In this document: piece after piece, positions 1 to 8,631 of the stretch
Position numbering within the stretch: position 1 is the stretch's first letter
Layout of the letters: each line of letters opens with the position of its first letter
Assembly: GCA_009784095.1 (NCBI GenBank)
Contig: WRDL01000012.1
Span: forward strand, 1 to 21,141
Length of the DNA stretch: 21,141 nt
Reading direction: 5' to 3'
From: Coriobacteriia bacterium
Lineage (GTDB): Bacteria > Actinomycetota > Coriobacteriia > WRKU01
The notes under the pieces: generated by a model
What the model was told of the DNA's origin: nothing
Seen by the model: the letters and a program-made list of their open reading frames with translations, nothing else
The model's database searches: none
Made by a program: the position numbers and the translations under genes

Positions 1-96
1 CTGTTCTCCACTATGGGCTCGTGGAAAACTCTTAAGAAGAAAGGAGTCGTTGCTCGCCCGTTTCAAAACTCTAACTACGACAGAAAGAGGTGAGTA
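1..96 (+). other. Leader or 3' end of an upstream gene, unresolved
   Basis: The 96 bases before fdnG cannot be assigned. Two of the three forward frames are open from the window edge: one ends at TGA 91-93, the other at TAA 95-97, which overlaps the fdnG ATG as TAATG, the same junction type seen between fdnH and fdnI. The third frame stops at 33-35. Either open frame could be the tail of an upstream gene, or the stretch may be untranslated leader. The last bases carry the fdnG ribosome binding site (AGAGGTGAG, about 86-94). No convincing promoter was seen. Confidence 0.3.
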
Positions 97-3000
97 ATGA
101 GAGATGTTTCTAGACGAGATTTTTTAAAGATCTCTGGAGCCGCTTTCGCCGCAAGCTCTGTTGCCGGACTCGCACGTCCCGACATCGGCTGTGCAGCTGA
201 AGCAGACGATGAAACACCTGCCTTACGCATCAAAGGAGCTACCGAGACCACTACGATCTGCTGTTATTGCAGTGTTGGCTGCGGAGCGATCTGCTCGGTG
301 GTAGACGGGATGTTAACGAATTTTGAGGGTGACCCAGATCATCCCGTTAATAAAGGTGGAATGTGTTCGAAAGGCGTTTCACAGTTCAACGTGATCAATG
401 TATATGATCCGGAATCTGGCGAGTTGATTCCTAACCCAAGAAGACTCACCAAGCCACGTTATCGTGCGCCCGGCGCACTCGAGTGGAAAGATGTCTCTTG
501 GGACTGGGCGATCGAAGAGATCGCAAAGCGCGTCAAGGCTGTTCGCGACGCGACATTTGAAACTACCAATGAGAATGGTGTGACAGTCAACAGGACGACC
601 GCCATCGGCTCACTGGGTGGAGCGGGACTCGACAACGAAGAGTGCCATCCCCTCTCGAAGCTGATGCGTTCTCTTGGTGTTGTCTATCTCGAGCATCAAG
701 CCCGTCTTTGACACGCTCCCACTGTTGCCGGTCTGGGCAACACATTTGGGCGCGGTGTTATGACGAACAACTTTACTGATTTCGAGAACGCCGATGTCAT
801 TTTCGTACTCGGTGGTAATCCCGCCGAAAACCATCCAGCAAGCATGCGTCACATTATGGCAGCTCGTGAAAAGGGCGCCAAGCTGATCGTCGCTGATCCT
901 CGGTATACGCGTACCGCAGCGGTCTCCGACTACTATGCCCGGATCCGCAGTGGCGCTGACGTCGCATTTTTGGGTGGTCTGATCAACTACATCTTGGAAA
1001 ATGATCTCTATAACGAGGAGTACGTCAAAAACTTCACGACCGGTCCGTTCCTCATCAATCCCGACTTTAACTTTGAAGATGGTTACTTCTCCGGTTTTGA
1101 AGAGGTCGCGAATGGACAAGGCAAATACAACAAGGATAGCTGGTCATATCAGGTCGAAATGACTACTGATTGGGATACCGAAGGTGCCTTTGCATGGGCA
1201 GTTGCCGACGGCGTTCCCGAGTTCGATACACCGAAGGTCCCTGTTGTCAAGAAGGATAAGACCCTCAAAGATCCGAATTGCGCATTCCAGCTTCTTAAGA
1301 AGCACTTCTCTCGCTATACTCCGGAGGTCGTAACACAGGTCACCGGTATGAGCAAAGAGGATTTCGAGGTCATCGCGCAAGCGATCGCTGAGACCGGCGC
1401 TGACGATAAAGTCGGCACCGTCCTCTACGCGATGGGTCTGACCCAGCACACCAATGGATCTCAGATCATCCGCGCATTAGCGATCTACCAACTTCTCCTC
1501 GGCAACATCGGTATGTGCGGTGGAGGCATCAACGCGCTACGTGGTGAGTCCAACGTACAGGGTGCCTGCGACTGGGGTCTGCTGTATCACGTGATCAACG
1601 GATATCTCGCAACTCCCAACGCCGACAACCATCCGACCTTGAAGGATTACAACTCCAAGGAGACGACCCATTCAGGATACTGGTCGAACAAGCCGAAGTT
1701 CCTCATCTCCCAACTCAAAGAGTATTGGGGAGACGCGGCGACGCTTGATAACGACTTCGCTTATGATTGGATACCGAAGATCGAGTCCAAGAACTATGGC
1801 TATATGCCGATGTTCGAGTCAATGGCGAATGGTGATATGAAGGGTCTGTTCTGCTTCGGTCAAAATCCGCTCGTCGGAGGACCGAATGTCAACTTCGCCT
1901 ACCAGGCGATGAAGAACCTTGACTGGCTCGTTGCGATCGACCTTATGGAGACCGACTCCATGTGCTTCTGGGAGCCCGGAATGGAGTGGGGTGAAAAGAC
2001 CGAGGCAGAGGATATCTCTACTGAGGTATTCGCACTACCCGCTCTCGCGCATCTCGAAAAAGAAGGAACGATCACCAATTCCGGACGCTGGATCCAGTGG
2101 CGCTACAAAGCGGTGGACGGTCCCGGAGACTGTCTGGACGACGGCGAGATCATGAGCCGTATCCATTTTAAAGTCAAGGAGCTCTATGAGACGGAAGGTG
2201 GAGTATTCCCCGATCCGATCGTCAATCTCCATTGGCCTTATTGTGAAAAGGAAGGACATTTCAGTTCTGTCGAGTCGGCCAAGTCCATGAACGGATACAC
2301 TTGGGCAGACAAGCAGTTGATGCCCAACTTCACTACTTTGGCAGCCGACGGGTCGACCGCATGCGCGGCATGGATCTACGGAGGCTATTTCAACAATATC
2401 GATTCCGACAATCCCGCCGATCAACCTTGCGGTAGACGTGATGGCGAAGATTCAACGATTGCCGGCGGTAGTGGCGGATTGGGCCAATATGTCAATTGGT
2501 CGTTCGCCTGGCCGGCAAATCGTCGCGTTGTCTACAATCGTGCTTCCACATTCTACGAGTCTGGTAAAGCACGTAATCCCGAGAGGATGCTCGTCGAGTG
2601 GAATCCAGAAATTGGGAACTGGGATCGAAACGATGTTCCCGACTTCGGTTTCCAGACTGCGGTCATGGATCCCGAAACTGGAAAACAAGCGATGGACGCA
2701 GAAGGAAAACCGGTGTTCACCGGCAATCCACCGGAGAAATGCCCCGGCTTCTTCATGGTCGGCGAGCTCTCCGCTCGTCTCTTCTCGCCGGGAATGGCAG
2801 ACGGTCCGTTCCCCGAGCATTACGAGCCGGCAGAATCTCCTGTCAGCAATGCTCTCAGTTCGGTACAAGTCAATCCAGTTGCGATGCTGCTTGACTCAAG
2901 CAATTTCGGAACCGCCAGTGAGTATCCACTCATTTGCTCGACCTATCGTCTGGTAGAGCACTGGCAGACCGGTGTGACCACTCGTAACAGCCCGTGGCTG

Positions 3001-3315
3001 GCCGAGATCATGCCCCATAACTTCCTTGAGATGAGTGAAGAGCTCGCGAAGGAACGTGGCATTGAGAATGGCGATATGCTCGAGATCTTTAACAACCGTG
3101 GAACGATCGAGGCGCAAGCGCTTGTGACCAAACGTATCAAACCGTTCGAGATCGACGGCAAGACAGTTCATCAAGTCGGTATGCCATGGCACTGGGGCCG
3201 CAAGGGTCTAGCCAAGGGCGCTACCGCCAATGAGCTTGTCCCGAATGCGGGTGATGCCAATGTTGGAATTCCGGAATCTAAAGCATTCCTGGTCGACATT
3301 AGGAAGAAGGGGTGA
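97..3315 (+). CDS. fdnG: Formate dehydrogenase-N type alpha subunit, selenocysteine-containing, Tat-exported
   Basis: Catalytic subunit of a membrane-bound formate dehydrogenase; oxidises formate to CO2 at a Mo(W)-bis-MGD centre, probably on the outer face of the membrane. The reading frame is 1072 residues when TGA 709-711 is read as selenocysteine (residue 205). The flanking motif ARL-Sec-HAPTVAGL matches the family active site, with the conserved His next to Sec. The N-terminus has a twin-arginine signal (SRRDFLK, residues 5-11) and then the hydrophobic stretch of the signal peptide. The [4Fe-4S] ligands are C55, C58, C62 and C90. The molybdopterin oxidoreductase core and the C-terminal dinucleotide-binding domain (including GMPWHWG) follow. 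Length is close to E. coli FdnG (about 1015), slightly longer. It heads the fdnGHI operon. A gene caller treating TGA as stop would split it into 204- and 851-residue pieces; it is neither broken nor frameshifted, because both parts are in the same frame. Confidence 0.96.
709..741 (+). promoter_or_regulatory. Selenocysteine UGA codon and bacterial SECIS hairpin
   Basis: TGA 709-711 is followed by a perfect 6-bp stem, GTTGCC (724-729) with GGCAAC (736-741), enclosing the loop GGTCTG (730-735). Counting the T of TGA as 1, the loop bases GGTCT lie at 22-26, the same offset as in the E. coli fdhF SECIS, whose GGUCU loop is recognised by SelB. The hairpin lies within coding sequence and still encodes the conserved residues after Sec. 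This implies that the genome carries selA, selB, selC and selD, none of which is in this window. Confidence 0.93.
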
Positions 3316-3320
3316 TCATC

Positions 3321-4184
3321 ATGGCTGAAAGCGCAATCTATTATGATGCCTCTAAATGCACCGGTTGTAAGGGATGCCAGATCAACTGTAAGCAGTGGAA
3401 CCAGCTCCCCGCTCCGTTCGAGCAATCGCCTTGGACAGGAAGCTATGAGAGTCCCGCTTCGAACAGCGATACCACTTGGCTACGTATCACATTCAACGAG
3501 GAATCCCTCGATGATGGTGATAAAGTAGGCTGGTGCTTCGGGCGCAATGCGTGTCAGCACTGCACCGACGCAGCCTGCGCGAAGGTCTGTCCCGCGAATG
3601 CGTACACGCACACCGCCGAAGGCGCGGTGGCGCTCGATTCTGACAAATGTATCGGATGCCACTTCTGCGCCGGTGCCTGTCCCTTCGACATCCCGCATTA
3701 CAATGCGGTCGACGAGAAGGCACACAAGTGCTGGATGTGCCAAGACCGCATCCGCAACGGGATCAGACCCGCATGTGTGACCACGTGTCCTACCGGAGCA
3801 CTCCAGTTCGGCGAGCGTGATGACATGCTCGCTATGGCGAAAGATCGCGTTGCGCAGATCAAACCGATCCGCCCTGATGCGGTAGTGTATGGTGAGAATG
3901 AGATGGGTGGGCTCCACGTCGTACAGGTTCTTCCCTATGGAGCGGAAGCCCATGGTATGCCGATCAGCCCACGGGAGAACATCGTGAATACGACCGAGAG
4001 ACTTCTTCGTCCGCTCACTTTGTTCGGTGTTTTGGGCGTCAGCGCAGTTGCGATCGCTTCGTTTATCGGTGGACGCCACTTCTCACAGGCTGAGGCGCTC
4101 AAGCACGCATATCCCGAGGACTATGGAAGACCATCAGATGTTGTGGTCGATGAAATCATCGTTGAGGAAGGGAGAGATGCATAA
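3321..4184 (+). CDS. fdnH: Formate dehydrogenase iron-sulfur (beta) subunit
   Basis: Electron-transfer subunit carrying four [4Fe-4S] clusters between FdnG and the cytochrome b subunit. 287 residues from the ATG at 3321, close to E. coli FdnH (294). Cysteine groups are CTGCKGCQINC (C13, C16, C19, C23), CQHCTDAACAKVCP, CIGCHFCAGACP and CWMCQ...CVTTCP, the usual FdnH/DmsB pattern. One C-terminal membrane helix (about residues 233-251) would anchor it, followed by a short acidic tail. The ATG at 3321 is chosen because AGAAGGGG lies about 8 bases upstream; an in-frame GTG at 3312 overlaps the fdnG stop but has the Shine-Dalgarno sequence directly against it. Translation is probably coupled to fdnG. 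Confidence 0.94.
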   Translation: MAESAIYYDASKCTGCKGCQINCKQWNQLPAPFEQSPWTGSYESPASNSDTTWLRITFNEESLDDGDKVGWCFGRNACQHCTDAACAKVCPANAYTHTAEGAVALDSDKCIGCHFCAGACPFDIPHYNAVDEKAHKCWMCQDRIRNGIRPACVTTCPTGALQFGERDDMLAMAKDRVAQIKPIRPDAVVYGENEMGGLHVVQVLPYGAEAHGMPISPRENIVNTTERLLRPLTLFGVLGVSAVAIASFIGGRHFSQAEALKHAYPEDYGRPSDVVVDEIIVEEGRDA

Positions 4185-4858
4185 TGGCTCAATATATTAA
4201 ACGTCATGATGCGCTTGCTCGCCTGAACCATTGGGTATTCGCGATCTGCGGCATGCTTCTCGGTATCGGTGGCGCGTTCATGTTCTTCCCGTTCCTTCAT
4301 GACCTGGTAAGCCCCGAGTTCTTGCGCGGGCAGATGATCCTGCACCGTATCTTAGGAGGCATTTTCGTTGCCATTCCGATCATCAGTTGGATCATCCGTC
4401 CTTCGAACTTCGTGCATACCTTCAAGAACATCTTCTCAAAATGGACCTCTGACGACCTTGAGTTCATGAAGAAGTTCTTGCCATATCTTTTCAATCCTAA
4501 AAAGGTCCATATGCCTAAGCAGGATTTCATCAAATCAGGACAGCGTATTTCTGACGCAGTCATGTATCTGCTGATCTTCGTTTTCATGATCACAGGTGTT
4601 CTGATGTGGATCGATATGCCAAGGATCCCAGAGTGGCTCTTCAATCTATCAAGACTGGGACATGACCTTGCCTTCTTCGGTTGGGCGTGCTTGATGGTGA
4701 TCCACCTTTATCTGGGCGCGGGAATCTTTCAACCGTATCGCGGAAGCGCACGCTTTATGTTCGGCGATGGCTATGCCAGTGCCGAAGATGCCAAGTACCA
4801 TTGGGGTCACTGGGCAGATCAAGAGCTCGCTACTGGTGAGAATGTGAAAGAGATGTAA
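4184..4858 (+). CDS. fdnI: Formate dehydrogenase cytochrome b (gamma) subunit
   Basis: Integral membrane dihaem cytochrome b that passes electrons from FdnH to the quinone pool, probably menaquinone. 224 residues (E. coli FdnI 217), with four predicted membrane segments at roughly 17-37, 52-72, 125-143 and 160-180. Candidate haem ligands H16, H54, H160 and H174 keep nearly the spacing of E. coli H18, H57, H155 and H169. The ATG overlaps the fdnH stop by one base (TAATG, 4182-4186), with AAGGGAGAG upstream, so translation is coupled. It is the last gene of the fdn unit; hairpins follow immediately. Confidence 0.93.
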   Translation: MAQYIKRHDALARLNHWVFAICGMLLGIGGAFMFFPFLHDLVSPEFLRGQMILHRILGGIFVAIPIISWIIRPSNFVHTFKNIFSKWTSDDLEFMKKFLPYLFNPKKVHMPKQDFIKSGQRISDAVMYLLIFVFMITGVLMWIDMPRIPEWLFNLSRLGHDLAFFGWACLMVIHLYLGAGIFQPYRGSARFMFGDGYASAEDAKYHWGHWADQELATGENVKEM

Positions 4859-4859
4859 G

Positions 4860-4899
4860 ACACAAAATGTACTTACAGGGATGCATTTTGTGTAAGTAC
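4860..4899 (+). repeat. Interleaved inverted repeats (two mutually exclusive hairpins)
   Basis: Arm A, ACACAAAATG (4860-4869), is complementary to CATTTTGTGT (4884-4893). Arm B, GTACTTACA (4869-4877), is complementary to TGTAAGTAC (4891-4899). The order is A, B, A', B', with A and B sharing one base and A' and B' sharing three, so the two perfect 9-10-bp hairpins cannot both form fully. The element starts directly after the fdnI stop and precedes the GC-rich hairpin at 4905-4930. It may belong to a composite termination or 3'-end-protecting structure; the function is inferred only. Confidence 0.7.
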
Positions 4900-4904
4900 C
4901 GGGG

Positions 4905-4930
4905 TAAGGCGGGACGAAAGTCCCGCCTTA
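4905..4930 (+). terminator. Strong hairpin after fdnGHI
   Basis: A perfect 11-bp stem, TAAGGCGGGAC (4905-4915) with GTCCCGCCTTA (4920-4930), has a GAAA tetraloop (4916-4919). No T tract follows (next bases TCGCTCAG), so it is either a low-U intrinsic terminator, as is common in Actinobacteria, or a 3'-end stabiliser. The stem is a near-perfect palindrome and could act in either direction, but only + strand genes flank it. Confidence 0.7.
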
Positions 4931-4938
4931 TCGCTCAG

Positions 4939-4972
4939 TGACTGTTTCCAGTCAATGCCATTCTAGTATTAT
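4939..4972 (+). promoter_or_regulatory. Possible promoter and small inverted repeat before fdhE
   Basis: TTTCCA (4945-4950) and TATTAT (4967-4972) are spaced 16 bases apart in an AT-rich gap after the fdn hairpin and could be -35 and -10 boxes for fdhE–mobA/fdhD. A perfect 6-bp inverted repeat, TGACTG (4939-4944) with CAGTCA (4949-4954), straddles the putative -35. It might be an operator or just a second small hairpin of the upstream termination region. The -35 match is weak. Confidence 0.35.
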
Positions 4973-5014
4973 TATTACGTAAATGCAATTTTTCGAAGTC
5001 CTCAAGGAGAGATG

Positions 5015-5770
5015 ATGAGTAGCGTAAAAAGTATTGATGAGATAAGACAGTTTCGCGAGGTTTTGGGAGATGAGCCGATCGAGTTATTCACGAATCTGTG
5101 GACGCTTCAAGACTCTATCGCTGACAGCGATCTGCTCGATGGATTGCGCTCGACCATTACCTTTCTTGAAAAGTATCATCCGGGGCTTCGCGAGGCGACC
5201 GGTCCCCTCTTCGAGCAGGACTTCACTCTTGAGCAAATTGATCCGATCACTGCGATCGGGGTCGAAGAGCTCTTCAATGAACTGGCTAAATCCTGTGAAA
5301 TAGACATTGAGGATGAGATGGCTCCTCCCCTGGCGCTTGCGGTCGTCAGCGCGATACAACCACACGCGGCTGCGGCTGCCAAAGCTATCAAACCTCCAAA
5401 GAAAACAGATCAAAAGATCGGGGCATGCCCTGTCTGTGGTGGTCCTGCATCATTGGGCATCATCCGCAACGAAGGTCAGGCTCACGGAGGCTCTCGTGAG
5501 CTCTGGTGTTCGTTATGCGATTATACCTGGCCATACCCGCGTATCAAGTGTGCCCGCTGCGGGAACGAGAAGCAACGCGAACTACAATATTTCTTCGTGG
5601 AGGAGGATCCTTCGCGCCGTGTATATGTATGTAACGAGTGCAACGGCACCCTCAAAGTAGTCGATGAGACGGGGCTGGGGCGTTTTTGCGATCCAAGAGT
5701 TGAGGACATTGTGATCGAACCGTTATTGAACGCGATCATCGCTGACCAAGGTCTTGAAACAGTCGGCTAG
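5015..5770 (+). CDS. fdhE: Formate dehydrogenase accessory protein FdhE
   Basis: Assembly factor for respiratory formate dehydrogenases; family members bind the catalytic subunit before export. 251 residues. The N-terminal half is helical and poorly conserved. The C-terminal half has the FdhE rubredoxin-like zinc ribbons: CPVC (C138, C141), then LWCSLC with the following tryptophan segment YTWPYPRIKCARC, and VCNEC, giving four CxxC pairs. The start is taken at the second of two adjacent ATGs (5012 and 5015), because AAGGAGA ends at 5010 and leaves a better spacing for 5015. It follows the fdn operon and precedes the mobA–fdhD fusion by 44 bases, so this is a cofactor and assembly unit for FdnG. 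Confidence 0.9.
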   Translation: MSSVKSIDEIRQFREVLGDEPIELFTNLWTLQDSIADSDLLDGLRSTITFLEKYHPGLREATGPLFEQDFTLEQIDPITAIGVEELFNELAKSCEIDIEDEMAPPLALAVVSAIQPHAAAAAKAIKPPKKTDQKIGACPVCGGPASLGIIRNEGQAHGGSRELWCSLCDYTWPYPRIKCARCGNEKQRELQYFFVEEDPSRRVYVCNECNGTLKVVDETGLGRFCDPRVEDIVIEPLLNAIIADQGLETVG

Positions 5771-5814
5771 AGAGATTACGCTACATCTATCAGATACGTT
5801 CAAGGGATCATCGA

Positions 5815-7254
5815 GTGACGACCAGCGCACTACATAATCTCACGGCAGTAATACTTGCCGGCGGGCGCTCCCAGCGTATGGGTGTCGATAAAACACAGAT
5901 GGAACTGGGTGGTCAATCGTTACTCCTCCATGTGGTAGAGGCCGTCTATCCTTTGGCAAGCCAGACGATCATTGTCACGAACCGCCCCGAAGAGGTACCG
6001 GTCGAGCGCTTACCGGATGATGTCTTGATCACGACCGATGAGGTAGCGTACCAAGGTCCTCTTGGGGGTCTTATCACTGCTTGCGCTCATGCTGAGAACG
6101 AGTGGATATTGACAAGTGCTGCAGACATGCCATGGATCAATGCGGACATCGTCGAGTATTTGAGCAAACAATGCGCTGATCACGACATAGTGATCCCGAT
6201 CGGTCCGCAAGGGCCCGAGCCATTACTTGCGCTCTATCGAAAAGAAGCGATTGAGCCGGTCGGGCGCAGTGTTCTCGCAAGTGGGAGAAGACGTATCGTC
6301 GCGATGTTCGAGGAGCTCGATGTAAAGGAGATACCGAGAAGCGATCTGGAAAGCATAGATCCGGGGCTTTCCTCCTTTTTCAATATCAATACTCAGGCAG
6401 ATTTTGCGAAAGCGCAAAAACAGACGCGCAAGGACGGGCGCGCAGAGTTGATAGACGAGAAGGTCACGCAGACCGAACTCGATGAGAACGAGAACTCTTC
6501 AAAAAGGATTCGCTTGATGTCGCTTCAGGAAGCCGGACGAAAGATGCCGAGCGAAACGCCGATCACGGTGCACCTCAACGGAGTTGAGATCGCGACCGTC
6601 CAAGCTACCGGGACCGACATCGGAGACATGGCGGTGGGGTTCTTGTTGGCCGAAGGGTTGATCCGGGATCGCTCGCTCTTTCAAGGATTGGATATCGACG
6701 CGAAACGCGGGTTAGTATATGTGACCAGCAGGGAAACGGTCCCGCTCGATCTGATCCACAATACACGCTACATTACGAGTGGATGCGGAAAAGGCATCAC
6801 CTTCTCGAGCCTTGGACATGCGCGTGGGATAAACCCGATCCAAAGCGATCTGATCATCGACGTTGGTGACCTGCACGCGTGGATGTCGCAACTTGCCTCG
6901 CGCAGCGTCGAGTATCGTCAACGAGGCGGTTGCCACTCGTGTGGATTGGTGGTCGCCGGCGATCTAGTGCTTGTGCGCGAGGATATCGGTCGTCATAACG
7001 CTGTTGATAAGCTGCTCGGGCATGCTTGGCTCGAGGGTATCGACACCGCAAACGCGTTACTGCTTTCAAGCGGTAGGGTGTCCTATGAGATGATCGTAAA
7101 AGCGGCGAAGAGTCGCGTCCCGATCGTCGCATCCCGCTCAGCTGCGACCGACCTTGCTGCCGAGATCGCGGAAGAACTCAATATCACACTTGCGGGCTAT
7201 GTCCGTGGAGGGAAAGCAATCGTATACACTCATCCCCAAAGAATGATCGAATAA
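5815..7254 (+). CDS. mobA-fdhD: MobA–FdhD fusion: molybdopterin guanylyltransferase and formate dehydrogenase sulfurtransferase
   Basis: A 479-residue two-domain protein. Residues about 8-198 are MobA: the nucleotide-binding signature LAGGRSQRMGVDK (14-26), SAADMPW (101-107) and NINTQADF (190-197); this domain transfers GMP from GTP to Mo-molybdopterin. A charged, low-complexity linker (about 199-235) leads to FdhD (236-479), recognised by DMAVGFLLAEG, EDIGRHNAVDKLLG, SSGRVSYEM and the C-terminal YTHPQR. FdhD passes sulfur from a cysteine desulfurase to the bis-MGD cofactor, making formate dehydrogenase active. Start is GTG 5815, with AAGGG 8 bases upstream. The second cysteine of the E. coli FdhD C121-x-x-C124 motif is absent (GCGKG, C324), while a CHSC pair lies at 373-376. 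Domain assignments are secure; how common the fusion is I cannot tell. Confidence 0.92.
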   Translation: MTTSALHNLTAVILAGGRSQRMGVDKTQMELGGQSLLLHVVEAVYPLASQTIIVTNRPEEVPVERLPDDVLITTDEVAYQGPLGGLITACAHAENEWILTSAADMPWINADIVEYLSKQCADHDIVIPIGPQGPEPLLALYRKEAIEPVGRSVLASGRRRIVAMFEELDVKEIPRSDLESIDPGLSSFFNINTQADFAKAQKQTRKDGRAELIDEKVTQTELDENENSSKRIRLMSLQEAGRKMPSETPITVHLNGVEIATVQATGTDIGDMAVGFLLAEGLIRDRSLFQGLDIDAKRGLVYVTSRETVPLDLIHNTRYITSGCGKGITFSSLGHARGINPIQSDLIIDVGDLHAWMSQLASRSVEYRQRGGCHSCGLVVAGDLVLVREDIGRHNAVDKLLGHAWLEGIDTANALLLSSGRVSYEMIVKAAKSRVPIVASRSAATDLAAEIAEELNITLAGYVRGGKAIVYTHPQRMIE

Positions 7255-7305
7255 AAAAGCAATCCGTCAATTAGAGGTAGAAGAATTCTGACCCTGCGAT
7301 CCAGT

Positions 7306-8631
7306 TCAATCGAGATCCGCTACGATGATATTGCGACAGGCGGTCGCCTCATCCAGACGCCTGACCGGAGTGTCATGCGGAGCGCTGTGGAGGATCTCAG
7401 GATCATCGATCGCTTCTTGAGCGATTCGCTTCATAGCGTCTACGAATGCGTCAAGTGTCTCAAGTGGTTCGGTCTCGGTCGGCTCGATCATCATGGCCTC
7501 TTCGACGACGAGTGGGAAGTAAATGGTCGGCGGATGGAATCCATAGTCAAGTAGTCGTTTTGCCATATCGAGTGTTCGAACACCGGATTCCTTCTTCTGA
7601 CGTGAGCCGCTCATCACGAACTCATGCATGCAGGCACGATCATGGACCACATTGAACTCATCACGCAATTGCGTTCGTAAATAGTTCGCCGAGATCACCG
7701 CTTGCTCTGCAGAAAGACGTAGTCCGGAAGCGCCCAGCGCTCTTATGTAGGTATAGGCGCGGACCAATACACCGAAATTGCCGTACCAAGATTTCACACG
7801 ACCGATCGAATTCTGCGGGGTGATGAAATGGTAGGTCCTGTCCTCAGGGTCTTGTCCGACCAAGGGACCGGGAAGGAATTCTGCAAGCTCATCGGTGACG
7901 CATACCGGACCGGCGCCCGGGCCTCCTCCCCCGTGTGGGGTCGAGAATGTTTTATGCAAGTTGATGTGCAGTGCGTCAAAACCCATGTCGCCGGGTCGTG
8001 TGATCCCAAGCAGTGCATTGAGATTTGCACCGTCGCAGAAACAATAGGCGCCGACCGCGTGGACCGCTTCAGTGATCTTAAGAATATCGGTCTCAAAAAG
8101 CCCCAGTGTGTTAGGATTGGTGAGCATGAACGCAGCGACATCTTCATTCAGCATCGCCTTGAGCTCGCTCAGTTCGACGAGCCCGCGCTCATCGGATGGT
8201 ATCGAGATGACCTGATAGCCACAGAGCGTGACCGTCGCAGGATTGGTGCCATGCGCAGTGTCAGGGATGATCACTACCTTACGTGCATCGCCATGAGCGA
8301 CATGTGCAGCGCGAATGACCATCAACGCCGTGTATTCCCCATGCGCTCCTGCGGCAGGTTGAAGAGTTGTCGCTTCAAATCCTGAGATCTCAGCGAGATC
8401 CGATTGAAGCTCGAACATCAACTGAAGTGCACCTTGGACCGTCGACTCCGGTTGAGTAGGATGGAGTGTGGCGAACCCGTCCAGACGACACATATCCTCA
8501 TTGATGCGCGGATTATACTTCATCGTGCACGAACCGAGGGGGTACATTCCGCTATCGACTCCGAAGTTGAGATCGGCAAGTTCTTGATAGTGGCGCATCA
8601 CTTCCAGTTCGGATCGACCTCTAGGCAGCAT
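7306..8631 (-). CDS. gcvPB: Glycine dehydrogenase (decarboxylating) subunit 2
   Basis: PLP-carrying half of the split P protein of the glycine cleavage system; with GcvPA it decarboxylates glycine and loads the aminomethyl group on lipoyl-GcvH. 441 residues. Seen: YPLGSCTMKYNPR (30-42), QPAAGAHGEY (91-100), PDTAHGTNPA, and the PLP lysine K227 in NLHKTFSTPHGGGGPG. The frame overlaps the end of gcvPA by 11 bases and has an in-frame TAA two codons before the ATG, so it cannot be extended. Family members usually carry about 40-50 residues before the SELEV segment; here only seven precede it. The catalytic core is intact. It is the last gene of the gcvT–H–PA–PB run and converges on mobA–fdhD. Confidence 0.93.
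   Translation of the reverse strand: MLPRGRSELEVMRHYQELADLNFGVDSGMYPLGSCTMKYNPRINEDMCRLDGFATLHPTQPESTVQGALQLMFELQSDLAEISGFEATTLQPAAGAHGEYTALMVIRAAHVAHGDARKVVIIPDTAHGTNPATVTLCGYQVISIPSDERGLVELSELKAMLNEDVAAFMLTNPNTLGLFETDILKITEAVHAVGAYCFCDGANLNALLGITRPGDMGFDALHINLHKTFSTPHGGGGPGAGPVCVTDELAEFLPGPLVGQDPEDRTYHFITPQNSIGRVKSWYGNFGVLVRAYTYIRALGASGLRLSAEQAVISANYLRTQLRDEFNVVHDRACMHEFVMSGSRQKKESGVRTLDMAKRLLDYGFHPPTIYFPLVVEEAMMIEPTETEPLETLDAFVDAMKRIAQEAIDDPEILHSAPHDTPVRRLDEATACRNIIVADLD

Noticed and set aside
97..711. Truncated 204-residue formate dehydrogenase fragment and a separate 851-residue gene at 760-3315
   Set aside because: Both lie in one frame separated only by the TGA in the active-site motif, with a SECIS hairpin after it; they are one selenoprotein gene.
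3480..4079. 199-codon open frame opposite fdnH
   Set aside because: It is a shadow of a gene with all expected iron-sulfur cysteines.
4860..4899. H-type pseudoknot
   Set aside because: The A-B-A'-B' order has pseudoknot topology, but the connecting loops are zero length or overlapping, so both full helices cannot form together; alternative hairpins fit better.
7276..7293. Bidirectional terminator between mobA-fdhD and gcvPB
   Set aside because: The stem is 7 bp with a bulge, and the only T run lies some 20 bases beyond it on the minus strand; too weak to annotate.
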